Assembly: GCA_023227965.1 (NCBI GenBank)
Contig: JALOCA010000021.1
Location: forward strand, 1-57,489
DNA: 57,489 nucleotides
Source of the DNA: Lentimicrobiaceae bacterium
Lineage (GTDB): Bacteria > Bacteroidota > Bacteroidia > Bacteroidales > JALOCA01
Reading direction: 5' to 3'
Positions 48,552 to 56,593 of the stretch are shown piece by piece. The notes under the pieces were generated by a model, which did not search any database, had not been told where the DNA came from, and saw only the letters and a list, made by a program, of their open reading frames with translations. The number at the start of each line of letters is the position of its first letter. Positions within the stretch are counted from its first letter, which is position 1. Made by a program: the position numbers and the translations under genes.

Positions 48552-48990
48552 TAAACAAAAACCTTTGTTTGCTTACGATAATGCTTTCCTGATGACATCA
48601 CGACTTTAGCCGGCAATACGAAAACCTTATCCGGAAACATGAAAACCTTAGTTAACCGCTCGCTAACCTTTGTTTGCCACTCGAAAACCTTTGTCAGCGA
48701 CACGAAAACCTTTGTTTGCGACCCTCCGGGGGCTTACGGAGTGTTTTACACCTCATAAATTATGTTTTACGGTAGTCTCTGGAAGAATTTCAGTGCTTAC
48801 TGGATGTTTTTCAGTGCTCAATGGAAGATTTACAGTACTCACTGGACGTTTTTCGGCGTGTATGTTGACTTTTGAGCGCTTACCGGACGTTTTACACCCC
48901 TTACCGGATGTTTTTATGGCATACTTTGCGTTTTACGGTGCGTACCGGACGTTTTCACAGGCTTACTGTAAGCTTTATCAGCGTTTCCAA
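48552..48990. repeat. Degenerate tandem array with strict 21-bp period (about 21 units)
   Basis: The sequence divides into about 21 consecutive units of 21 bp (two are 20 bp). Units in the first third carry CGAAAACCTTTG (for example CACTCGAAAACCTTTGTCAG). Units in the last two thirds carry ACGTTTTxCAGTGCTTACTG-like sequence, for example ATGTTTTTCAGTGCTCAATG. Each has an A- or T-tract at a fixed position. Similarity between units is moderate but the period is nearly exact over 440 bp. 21 bp is two helical turns, so tracts fall on one face of the helix. It lies upstream of the 227-residue gene. Confidence 0.8.
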
Positions 48991-49392
48991 TAGCTTTACA
49001 ATAATACAAAGAACAAAAAACGATTCTCCCTGCAAACTTACCAGGGGCTACTTTAACAGGCTGGCTTACTTTTTTTTTGTTGATCTATAATCTATGTAAC
49101 GCTTCTTCTTATTTTATTTTCGTTTCAAATATAATAATTTTTTTAATAACCAAATTTTATTTTAAAATACTTTCAAAAAATTCTGAAATTTCATTTTTTT
49201 AAAACAAAACTTTAATACACTCTCTTTTCCCATGATTTTAACAGATACCCCCACTCTAAACTTTAGAAAATTTTTAAATTTTTGCTTTCTTATTTCTTAG
49301 TTTTTAAATTCTGCTTCCCGCAGCATTTTCAAATCTTCAAATCACCAAATTTTCAAATTAACTAATTAGCTAATTAAAATCTTCCCGTCAGG

Positions 49393-49439
49393 CTGAATTT
49401 GCAATCCCGCTCGGAACATAGCGGAATTTGTAATTCCGT
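49393..49439. repeat. REP-like hairpin pair, inverted relative to 46341-46390
   Basis: CTGAATT-TGC-AATCCCG and GCGGAATT-TGT-AATTCCGT flank TCGGAACATA, which is close to the reverse complement of the ATTGTTCCGA spacer at 46360-46369. Stems are slightly imperfect. Confidence 0.55.
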
Positions 49440-49634
49440 CAATAAAAAACTATTCCGCCCTTTCGGGGCTAACTCATGCGGAATGATTTGTTGAATAAGT
49501 CGCGGCTAAGAGCAATTTACACTTCTGTTCGTAAAATACCGGCAAATGGTTACTTCTATCGAGATATAAATGCAAAACAAACATGATTACAAAGGAATAA
49601 ATCGCCATTTGATAGTCTTTATGCAGAATTAATT

Positions 49635-49642
49635 TATTTTTG
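49635..49642 (+). promoter_or_regulatory. Putative -7 element of the VOC gene
   Basis: TATTTTTG fits TAnnTTTG, and a TTTG lies 23 bp upstream (49608-49611). It overlaps the TTG of a longer frame, which argues for a downstream ATG start. Confidence 0.45.
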
Positions 49643-49729
49643 CAAATGAAACCTGAGTTTTTCAGTGATATATACTATTTACTTGCAAACAGGGACAACA
49701 AACACAGCAAGCTTAAACCCTTAACTACA

Positions 49730-50269
49730 ATGAAAAAAACGGCATTGATTATTTTGGGGTTTGCAATATCATTTTGTTCTGGTTTCTATTTCAAGGCTAT
49801 CATTACAAAGCAACCCAGCATCAACATTAATACAAAACAACCTGACAACAACATCAAAATGAAAAAAGTAACAGGGATTGGCGGTATCTTTTTTAAATGT
49901 AAAGATCCTGGTAAAATTAAAGAATGGTATAAAACACATTTGGGCTTCGACACCGACCCATACGGTGCACGTTTTGAATGGCAGGAAAGCACCAACCCAA
50001 CCCAAAAAGGTTCTACCCAATGGAGTCCGTTTTCAGAAACGGATAATTATTTTGACCCTTCAACCAAAGACTTTATGATTAATTACAGAGTCGAGAATTT
50101 GGTTAGCCTTGTTGAACAACTTAAAAAAGAAGGAATAACCATTATTGACACAATTGAGACCTATGAATATGGCAAATTTGTTCACATTATGGATATCGAA
50201 GGAAACAAAATAGAACTATGGGAACCCAACTATGATTATGTTGCAACAGATAAAAAACAAAACGAATAA
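49730..50269 (+). CDS. VOC (glyoxalase/bleomycin-resistance-like) protein with N-terminal membrane anchor
   Basis: This 179-residue protein starts at the ATG 49730, with MKKTALIILGFAISFCSGFY as anchor or signal. A ~25-residue linker and one vicinal-oxygen-chelate module follow: KKVTGIGGIFFKCKDPGKIK, YKTHLGFDTDPYGARFEW and a C-terminal EYGKFVHIMDIEGNKIELWE, whose glutamate is the usual metal ligand. VOC proteins include glyoxalases, dioxygenases and resistance proteins; the substrate is unknown. Most are cytosolic, so the anchor is unusual. An alternative start at 49646 would put 28 residues before it; ATG 49859 would give a plain soluble VOC protein. Confidence 0.8.
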   Translation: MKKTALIILGFAISFCSGFYFKAIITKQPSININTKQPDNNIKMKKVTGIGGIFFKCKDPGKIKEWYKTHLGFDTDPYGARFEWQESTNPTQKGSTQWSPFSETDNYFDPSTKDFMINYRVENLVSLVEQLKKEGITIIDTIETYEYGKFVHIMDIEGNKIELWEPNYDYVATDKKQNE

Positions 50270-50584
50270 ACAGGGCTTTAATACCGTCCGTGCCCGCACT
50301 TCGTAAGACTCCACCCGGAGCACAATGCCCCTCCCTGATTAAATCGTGGTGTAATTCCGCAAGCGGGAATAAAAATTATGTATTTAAAAGCGGATACGAA
50401 AACAAAAATCAATAAAACTCAGATGGTATCAAAATCAATGTTTGTATTTTTATCGCATTAATAACCTGAGTCCGGGCTAAGGTTGCAAACCATCCTTGCA
50501 ATATTTCAGTATGTTACATTTCGCCGTTGGCGATGAAGTAACAAAAACTAAAAATTCCGAATTGCACAAAAAAACGACGACGGT
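50270..50584. other. Intergenic region, contains R1 copy
   Basis: Non-coding DNA between convergent VOC and cinA genes. Apart from the dispersed repeat at 50457-50512, only a small TTCCGC/GCGGGAA inverted pair near 50355 was noticed. Confidence 0.5.
50457..50512 (-). repeat. Dispersed ~55-bp repeat R1, copy 4
   Basis: ATTAATAACCTGAGTCCGGG ... GGTTGCAAACCATCCTTGCA ... ATATTTCAGTA, reverse orientation relative to copies 1 and 2. Confidence 0.75.
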
Positions 50585-51826
50585 TTAATCTTTCTCCACC
50601 TCTTTTCTCAGTATCTGGAGAGCCTGAAGAGCCGTTTTGTGGATATTACGCTGGCGGTGTTCTCCGAAAAGAAATTTTTCGCTGATTGTGGTCTTCGGAG
50701 TAGCAATAGCAATCCAGGTAGTTCCAACAGGCTTTTCGATGGTACCTCCGTCGGGTCCGGATATGCCGCTGGTAGCTATGGCATAATCAGTGTTAAATAT
50801 GTGTCTTGCGCCTTCCGCCATTTCGATAACGCATTGCTGGCTAACGGCACCAAATTGTAACAGGGTTTGATGTTGCACACCCAAAAGTTGCTCCTTTACC
50901 TCGTTGGCATACGCCACTACGGAACCTTTAAAATAAGCAGAGCTTCCCGGAACACCTGTAATCATGTGTGCTACATAACCACCAGTACAGCTTTCGGCAG
51001 TAGAAATGGTTTTCCCCTTTTGCATTAATAATTTGCCAACCACATGTTCGAGGGTATCATCGTCGAAGCCAAAAACCAGGTCGGGAATCAGTTGTAACAA
51101 TGTGGATGTTTGTTTTTCTATTTCACGGGTAAGAGATTCTTTGTCATTTCCGGTTGCGGTAAGTCGCAAACGGACCAAACCGGGCTGGGGAAGATATGCC
51201 AGTTTGATGTAAGAAGGCAAGGCTGCCTCCCAGTGTCGGATTTTAACAGCAAGGAAACTTTCGCCCATTCCCTGCGTTAGAATGGTTTTATGCACTATAG
51301 CCCCGCTTGTGAACCGTTTAGCCAGCTCGGGCAAAATGTAATCACTCATCATAAGTTTCATTTCAAAAGGAACTCCCGGCATGGAAACATAAATAATTCC
51401 ATTCTTTTCAAACCACATTCCGGGCGCAGTGCCGTTAAGATTGGCAATAGGAATACAATTTGCAGGTACTTCCGCCTGTTTGCGATTGAGTTCCGTAACC
51501 CTAAAACCACGCATGGCAAATATAGTTTCCACATTTTTATAGGAAGCCTCATCAGCGACAAGATGAGTATCGAAATATTCGCAAAGGGTTTGTTTGGTAA
51601 TATCGTCGTTAGTGGGACCCAATCCGCCGGTAAGCATCACGATGCTAACCCTTTTAGTTGCTTCGGCAAGGGTTTGCAAAATTGCCTGCCGCACATCGGC
51701 TATCACCGTAACCTGCTTTACCTTTATTCCGATAAGGTTAAGTTGTTCTGCCATCCAGGCGGCATTGGTGTTTACCACCTGCCCTATGAGCAATTCGTCG
51801 CCTATACTAATGATTTCTGCTTCCAT
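50585..51826 (-). CDS. cinA: CinA-family protein (competence/damage-inducible protein A, NMN deamidase-related)
   Basis: This 413-residue two-domain protein has an N-terminal molybdopterin-binding-like (COG1058) domain with EIISIGDELLIGQVVNTNAA and MLTGGLGPTNDDITKQTL. The C-terminal CinA domain has STAESCTGGYVAHMITGVPG and AIATSGISGPDGGTIEKPVG, which carry the nicotinamide mononucleotide deamidase signature. The enzyme helps recycle pyridine nucleotides (NMN to NaMN; ADP-ribose pyrophosphatase in some). Length is normal. It is divergent from the nucleoside phosphorylase gene. Confidence 0.95.
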   Translation of the reverse strand: MEAEIISIGDELLIGQVVNTNAAWMAEQLNLIGIKVKQVTVIADVRQAILQTLAEATKRVSIVMLTGGLGPTNDDITKQTLCEYFDTHLVADEASYKNVETIFAMRGFRVTELNRKQAEVPANCIPIANLNGTAPGMWFEKNGIIYVSMPGVPFEMKLMMSDYILPELAKRFTSGAIVHKTILTQGMGESFLAVKIRHWEAALPSYIKLAYLPQPGLVRLRLTATGNDKESLTREIEKQTSTLLQLIPDLVFGFDDDTLEHVVGKLLMQKGKTISTAESCTGGYVAHMITGVPGSSAYFKGSVVAYANEVKEQLLGVQHQTLLQFGAVSQQCVIEMAEGARHIFNTDYAIATSGISGPDGGTIEKPVGTTWIAIATPKTTISEKFLFGEHRQRNIHKTALQALQILRKEVEKD

Positions 51827-51933
51827 ATTATGAGTAAAAAAAATTCTTTGTCCGGGTTATCACTTCTTTACAATAATTTGTAAATTGATGAGTTTTTTGA
51901 ACATAGATAAACGTTTGAATGTTTAATATTGCG

Positions 51934-51941
51934 TAGCTTTG
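51934..51941 (+). promoter_or_regulatory. Putative -7 element of the nucleoside phosphorylase gene
   Basis: TAGCTTTG fits TAnnTTTG, 35 bp before the start codon, with a TTTG 16 bp upstream (short spacing). Confidence 0.45.
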
Positions 51942-51976
51942 CGTTTTATTTACGTGAACAAAATTATAATTAATAC

Positions 51977-52849
51977 ATGGAAAAAATAAAAGAATCGGAA
52001 TTAATTATCAATACCGACGGCAGCATATACCATTTATCCATTCATCCTGAAAATATTGCCGATACTATCATCGTGGTAGGCGATCCCGGACGGGTAGAAA
52101 AAATTTCCAGCCACTTTCAAAAAATAGAATTTAAAAAACAAAACCGTGAATTACTTACCCATACCGGTTGTTATAACGGCAAACGCCTGAGTGTTCTTTC
52201 CACCGGAATGGGGACCGATAATTTGGACATCGTGATAAACGAACTGGATGCACTCGTGAATATTGATTTGAAAAAACGTATTCCCAAAGCAACACATACT
52301 TCGCTGAACATCATTAGGCTGGGTACTTCAGGTGCTTTGCAGGCAGACATCCCTGTGGATTCGTTTATCGTCTCCTCCTACGGGCTGGGGCTCGACGGCT
52401 TACTGAACTTTTACAATTACAACGAAAATATCAACGACAAAGCTATAGCCGATGCTTTTGCAGCGCAAACCGGCTGGAACGAAAACCTGCCCTATCCCTA
52501 TGTTGTAAAAGCCTCCACTTTTCTTGAAAGAAAAATTGGCAAAGGACTTATTAGCGGAATCACTGCAACGGCTTCCGGATTTTATGGTCCGCAGGGAAGG
52601 GTGTTGCGCATCCCGCTTGCCTACCCCGAAATGAACCGCAATATTGAAAACTTTTCTTACAAAGGGCAACGTATTGTTAACTTTGAAATGGAGACTTCCG
52701 CATTATACGGTTTGTCGGCTATTTTAGGACACCAGGCACTTACAGTTTGTGCCGTAGTTGCAAACCGGGTTTCCATGCAGTTTAGTACACACCATGATAA
52801 AGCAGTGGATGAATTAATAACCCTGGTATTAGAAAGATTAACTGAATGA
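51977..52849 (+). CDS. Nucleoside phosphorylase (uridine/purine phosphorylase family)
   Basis: This 290-residue protein belongs to the PNP/UDP superfamily. It has VVGDPGRVEKISSHF (phosphate-binding), STGMGTDNLDIVINELDALV, IRLGTSGALQADIPVDSFIV and the nucleoside-binding RIVNFEMETSALYGLSAILG. It phosphorolytically cleaves nucleosides for salvage; the Bacteroidetes version is usually annotated as uridine phosphorylase-like. The substrate cannot be fixed. It is followed after 3 bp by the SirB1-like gene, so both are one operon. Confidence 0.92.
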   Translation: MEKIKESELIINTDGSIYHLSIHPENIADTIIVVGDPGRVEKISSHFQKIEFKKQNRELLTHTGCYNGKRLSVLSTGMGTDNLDIVINELDALVNIDLKKRIPKATHTSLNIIRLGTSGALQADIPVDSFIVSSYGLGLDGLLNFYNYNENINDKAIADAFAAQTGWNENLPYPYVVKASTFLERKIGKGLISGITATASGFYGPQGRVLRIPLAYPEMNRNIENFSYKGQRIVNFEMETSALYGLSAILGHQALTVCAVVANRVSMQFSTHHDKAVDELITLVLERLTE

Positions 52850-52852
52850 TGT

Positions 52853-53731
52853 ATGGCAAGTCTCCCCGAAAATAAGGAATTTGAAGCACTGGTAAGTCTG
52901 CTGGACGAGCCTGATGCCATCGTCTATGAGCAAATCATGGAAAAGGTGGTTTCTTTGGGAAAAGATGTGATTCCTTATCTTGAAAAATCGTGGGAAAACA
53001 ATTTCGATGAAACCCTGCAGAATCGTATAGAAGATATCATCAAGCAGATACAGCACAACACCCTTTTCAGTGATTTTCAAACTTGGAAAGAAAACCCTGA
53101 AAACAATCTGTTGCAGGCTTACCTGTTGATTACCCGTTTCCAGTACCCACATTTGGATGAATTTGACATCACCCGGCAATTAGGACGTATCACACAGGAT
53201 GTCTGGCTCGAACTAAACGATAATCTTACTGCCTTCGAAAAAATCAAGGTGTTCAATAAAATATTTTACGACTTTCACCATTTCAGCGGGAACTTAGAAA
53301 ACCTGTTAACACCCGATAGCCTTTACCTCAACCGCCTACTCGAAACACGGAAAGGAAACCCCCTTTCGCTGGGCATTTTATACAGCATCATCGCCCGAAG
53401 TCTTAAAATACCGGTATATGGAGTGATGTTACCCGAACACTTCATACTTGCCTGTGCCAAAGGAGAAATTACCTCCAGGATGATGGAAGAAGGTAGCGGA
53501 GAGATACTTTTTTACATCAACCCTTTCAACAGGGGCGAAATGTTTACACGCAACGAGGTGAACACTTATCTGAAGCAACTAGATATTGTTCCGAAAAGGA
53601 AGTATTTTTATCCCAGCAATGACCTGCAGATAGTAAAGATAATGATACAAAGCCTGATAGCATCTTACATCCAATTGGAAGCCCCCGACAAGGTAGAAGA
53701 GCTTGAGGATTTACAAAAAATACTCGATTAG
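52853..53731 (+). CDS. SirB1/transglutaminase-like family protein
   Basis: This 292-residue protein contains the SirB1-type transglutaminase-like core (Transglut_core2): FEKIKVFNKIFYDFHHFSGN, LYLNRLLETRKGNPLSLGIL and YGVMLPEHFILAC. In canonical transglutaminases the reactive cysteine lies near the SLG position; here GNPLSLG has no cysteine, as in other SirB1 proteins, so catalysis is doubtful. The N-terminal ~100 residues form a helical HEAT-like part. The role is unknown; it is often conserved in housekeeping operons. Confidence 0.88.
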   Translation: MASLPENKEFEALVSLLDEPDAIVYEQIMEKVVSLGKDVIPYLEKSWENNFDETLQNRIEDIIKQIQHNTLFSDFQTWKENPENNLLQAYLLITRFQYPHLDEFDITRQLGRITQDVWLELNDNLTAFEKIKVFNKIFYDFHHFSGNLENLLTPDSLYLNRLLETRKGNPLSLGILYSIIARSLKIPVYGVMLPEHFILACAKGEITSRMMEEGSGEILFYINPFNRGEMFTRNEVNTYLKQLDIVPKRKYFYPSNDLQIVKIMIQSLIASYIQLEAPDKVEELEDLQKILD

Positions 53732-54681
53732 CGGTAATATGCTGATAAAAATGTACGGATGTTTTTTTCAACCCGTGCGGGAACATTGCTTACATCCGAT
53801 TTTACAAAATTTTCTCCCGTAATATTTTCGAACAATTCAATATAGCGTTCGGAAACCGATTGCACAAATTCCGGGGTCATTTCCGGAACTGCTTGTCCTT
53901 CTTTTCCTTCGAATCCGTTTTTCATAAGCCATTCGCGCACAAATTCTTTTGAAAGCTGGCGTTGCGGATGGTTGTTTTTCTGGCGTTCAGCATATCCATC
54001 CTGATAAAAATACCGGGACGAATCGGGTGTATGAATTTCATCTATGAGAAAGATTTCGCCACGGGTTTTTCCAAATTCATATTTGGTATCCACCAAAATA
54101 AGCCCCATAGTAGCAGCAATTTCACTTCCTCTTTTAAAAAGTGCCTGCGTGTATTTTTCCAGTTGTTCGTAATCCTCAACTGTTGCCAGTCCTTGTTTAA
54201 TAATATCTTCTTTGGAGATGTCCTCGTCGTGTCCCACGGATGCCTTGGTGGTAGGTGTGATGATCGGCGACGGAAATTTGTCATTTTCTTTCATCCCCTC
54301 GGGCATTATTTCGCCACAAATTCTGCGTTTACCGGCTTTGTATTCGCGCCAGGCATGCCCCGAAAGGTAACCACGTATTACCATTTCTACCTTAAAGGGT
54401 TCGCAGAGTCTGCCTACAGTAACCATAGGGTCAGGCACAGCTATTTTCCAGTTAGGTACGATATCGCTGGTGATATCCAGAAATTTAGCCGCTATTTGAT
54501 TCAGTACCTGCCCTTTGTAAGGAATTCCTTCAGGCAGTACCACATCGAATGCCGAAATCCTGTCAGTGGCTATCATTACTAACAAGTCATCGTGAATAGA
54601 ATATACATCGCGTACTTTTCCATGATACACATGGGTTTGTCCGGGAAAATTATAACAGGTATCTACAATGGCATTGGGCAT
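53728..54681 (-). CDS. purC: Phosphoribosylaminoimidazole-succinocarboxamide synthase (SAICAR synthetase)
   Basis: This 317-residue enzyme ligates aspartate to CAIR with ATP in purine synthesis. Signatures: HGKVRDVYSIHDDLLVMIAT, DRISAFDVVLPEGIPYKG, EMVIRGYLSGHAWREY, and the C-terminal GLILVDTKYEFGK and FLIDEIHTPDSSRYF. It is the longer (about 310-residue) form common in Bacteroidetes. It lies 12 bp after phoH on the same strand and overlaps the end of the SirB1-like gene by 4 bp. Confidence 0.96.
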   Translation of the reverse strand: MPNAIVDTCYNFPGQTHVYHGKVRDVYSIHDDLLVMIATDRISAFDVVLPEGIPYKGQVLNQIAAKFLDITSDIVPNWKIAVPDPMVTVGRLCEPFKVEMVIRGYLSGHAWREYKAGKRRICGEIMPEGMKENDKFPSPIITPTTKASVGHDEDISKEDIIKQGLATVEDYEQLEKYTQALFKRGSEIAATMGLILVDTKYEFGKTRGEIFLIDEIHTPDSSRYFYQDGYAERQKNNHPQRQLSKEFVREWLMKNGFEGKEGQAVPEMTPEFVQSVSERYIELFENITGENFVKSDVSNVPARVEKNIRTFLSAYYR

Positions 54682-54693
54682 AGGTTACGGGTT

Positions 54694-55638
54694 TTAACGG
54701 GTTTCTGTATTATAGGCTTTAATGATTCGGGTAACTAATTTATGCCGGATCACGTCCCCTTCGTCTAACATGATAAACGCAATACCGTCAACATTTTTCA
54801 GTATCTGCATGGCATGGATGAGCCCCGACGACTGGTTTTTGGGAAGGTCAATCTGGGTAATATCTCCTGTAACCACAAAACGGGAAGATTTTCCCATACG
54901 GGTAAGGAACATTTTCAACTGACTTTCAGTAGTATTTTGAGCTTCATCGAGTATTACGAAGGCATTATCGAGTGTGCGACCCCGCATAAAAGCAAGAGGG
55001 GCAATTTCAATGGTTCCTTCTTCAAGGTAGGTAAGCAATTTTTGTGTAGGAAGCATATCGCGCAAGGCATCGTACAAAGGCTGGAGGTAAGGATCGAGTT
55101 TCTCTTTCAGGTCGCCGGGAAGAAAACCAAGGTTTTCGCCAGCCTCCACTGCAGGACGGGTAAGGATAATCCGTTTTACTTCTCTGTTTTTTAAAGCTTT
55201 TACAGCCAATGCCACTGCGGTGTACGTTTTTCCTGTGCCGGCAGGTCCTATGGCAAATACCAAATCGCAGACGGTGCAACTTTCCACCATTTTTTGCTGA
55301 TTAGGCGTGCGCGACCGGATTTGCATTCCATTTTTGCCATGTAACAAAATATGGTTATCCTCGGCAGCAGTTGCTATGGTTTCTTCGCCATTACTGTGTA
55401 AAACCTGAAAAATATCTTCATCACTGAGTTTTCCAAATTTATCAAAATGCAACAAAAGAAGGCTAAATTTGGCAACAAATACTTTTATTTCCTCTTCCTC
55501 GCCCCAAATTTTAAGTTCTTCGCCTCGGGCTACAATTTTCAGTTTAGGGAAAAAAGATTTCAGCAGATGCAGGTGTTTATCATTAACCCCGTAAATATCA
55601 ATGGGATTATATGCACTCAAATTGATAATTTCCTCCAT
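54694..55638 (-). CDS. PhoH-family ATPase
   Basis: This 314-residue PhoH-like protein has an N-terminal KH-like region and P-loop ATPase core: Walker A FAIGPAGTGKTYTAVALAVK, RPAVEAGENLGFLPGDLKEK, and Walker B DNAFVILDEAQNTTESQLKM, ending with RFVVTGDITQIDLPKNQSSG. The PhoH/YbeZ group couples RNA metabolism, probably as a helicase associated with YbeY endonuclease and rRNA maturation; YbeY is not in the window. It is the first gene of an apparent phoH-purC operon. Confidence 0.94.
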   Translation of the reverse strand: MEEIINLSAYNPIDIYGVNDKHLHLLKSFFPKLKIVARGEELKIWGEEEEIKVFVAKFSLLLLHFDKFGKLSDEDIFQVLHSNGEETIATAAEDNHILLHGKNGMQIRSRTPNQQKMVESCTVCDLVFAIGPAGTGKTYTAVALAVKALKNREVKRIILTRPAVEAGENLGFLPGDLKEKLDPYLQPLYDALRDMLPTQKLLTYLEEGTIEIAPLAFMRGRTLDNAFVILDEAQNTTESQLKMFLTRMGKSSRFVVTGDITQIDLPKNQSSGLIHAMQILKNVDGIAFIMLDEGDVIRHKLVTRIIKAYNTETR

Positions 55639-55761
55639 CTTCAGTAAAATTTGAAAAAGTTTATTGCTGCGTTTAGTGTGTTTCTATTTCTTTATACTTT
55701 TGAAAGTGCAAAAATAGGTGTTTTTGTGGAAAATAAAAACAGATTTTAACCCGTTTTATTC

Positions 55762-56556
55762 ATGTCAATTATCACATTAACAAGCGATTGGGGGCTTAAT
55801 GACCATTATGTGGGTGCTGTAAAGGGCAATATACTTAAGCATATGCCTGATGCCTGTATTGTTGACATTACCCATTCTGTTACTCCTTTCGACCTATCAC
55901 AGGCGGCTTTTGTTATCCGCAATGTGTATCGCGATTTTCCGAAAGGAACGGTACACATTATCGGAATCAATACCGAAGAATCGAAAAAAATTTCTCATCT
56001 GGTTGTTAAAGCCGAGGATCAATATTTTATCAGTGCCGACACGGGTATTTTTTCACTTATTTTTGATAAAAAACCAGATCTGGTAATTGAACTCCGGGTT
56101 TTTGCCGATACCGGTTTTTATACCTTTTCAGCCCGTGATGTGTTTGCCAAAGTGGCAGTACACCTCGCTTCAGGCAAGCCTGCCGAAGAATTGGGTTTTG
56201 AAATTAAAGATTTTTCGCAGGAGCTGCTTCCATTTAAGCCTGTAGTGTTGGAAAACAGCATCATCAAAGGACATATCATTTATATTGATGCTTACGAAAA
56301 CCTGATAACCAATATCGGAGCAGATTTATTCAGGACTGTGGGGCAGAATAGTCCCTTTACTATTTACCTTCGCAATCCATCCTATACCCTTACTACCATT
56401 CACGAAACCTACGACGATGTAAAAAAAGAAGGAGAAATGGTGGCATTGTTTAATTCGGGCGGATATCTTGAAATAGCACTGAATAAAGGCAATGCAGCAG
56501 GATTATTAGGAATGGAAATCAATGATCCGGTACGAATAGAGTTTGATAAAAAATAA
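55762..56556 (+). CDS. SAM hydrolase / SAM hydroxide adenosyltransferase (DUF62 family)
   Basis: This 264-residue protein has the DUF62 signatures ITLTSDWGLNDHYVGAVKGN, DITHSVTPFDLSQAAFVIRN, GTVHIIGINTEE, YFISADTGIFSLIF and YIDAYENLITNIG. Characterised relatives hydrolyse S-adenosylmethionine to adenosine and methionine, and related enzymes are fluorinases and chlorinases. The chloride/fluoride-specific loop is not recognisable, so the hydroxide-type is most likely. The gldF promoter element starts at its stop codon. Confidence 0.92.
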   Translation: MSIITLTSDWGLNDHYVGAVKGNILKHMPDACIVDITHSVTPFDLSQAAFVIRNVYRDFPKGTVHIIGINTEESKKISHLVVKAEDQYFISADTGIFSLIFDKKPDLVIELRVFADTGFYTFSARDVFAKVAVHLASGKPAEELGFEIKDFSQELLPFKPVVLENSIIKGHIIYIDAYENLITNIGADLFRTVGQNSPFTIYLRNPSYTLTTIHETYDDVKKEGEMVALFNSGGYLEIALNKGNAAGLLGMEINDPVRIEFDKK

Positions 56557-56557
56557 T

Positions 56558-56565
56558 TACTTTTG
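56558..56565 (+). promoter_or_regulatory. -7 promoter element of gldF
   Basis: TACTTTTG fits TAnnTTTG, lies 29 bp before the gldF ATG at 56594, and falls downstream of the alternative start at 56543, which it helps to exclude. Confidence 0.5.
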
Positions 56566-56593
56566 CGCTCGCAAACCCATCATACATTTTCCT

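Larger units (their letters stand above)
48420..49729. other. 1.3-kb non-coding accessory stretch
   Basis: This contains the 21-bp-period array (48552-48990), AT-rich DNA, an inverted hairpin pair (49393-49439) and a -7 promoter element for the VOC gene. The plus-strand frame 48670-48993 is the repeat array read as protein and is not called. Confidence 0.6.

Noticed and set aside
48552..48990. CRISPR array
   Set aside because: Units are 21 bp with diverged sequence throughout, and there is no alternation of constant repeats and unique spacers. No cas genes are present.
48670..48993. 107-codon plus-strand frame with seven-residue repeats
   Set aside because: The 21-bp DNA period produces a seven-residue period in any open frame. 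Units of 20 bp break the register, and the composition does not look like a protein, so the DNA array is the better explanation.
43251..50512. Insertion sequence or transposon
   Set aside because: Despite several direct repeats, no transposase or recombinase frame and no paired terminal inverted repeats with target duplications were seen.
53962..54582. 206-codon plus-strand frame inside purC
   Set aside because: Antisense shadow of purC, which has all family motifs.
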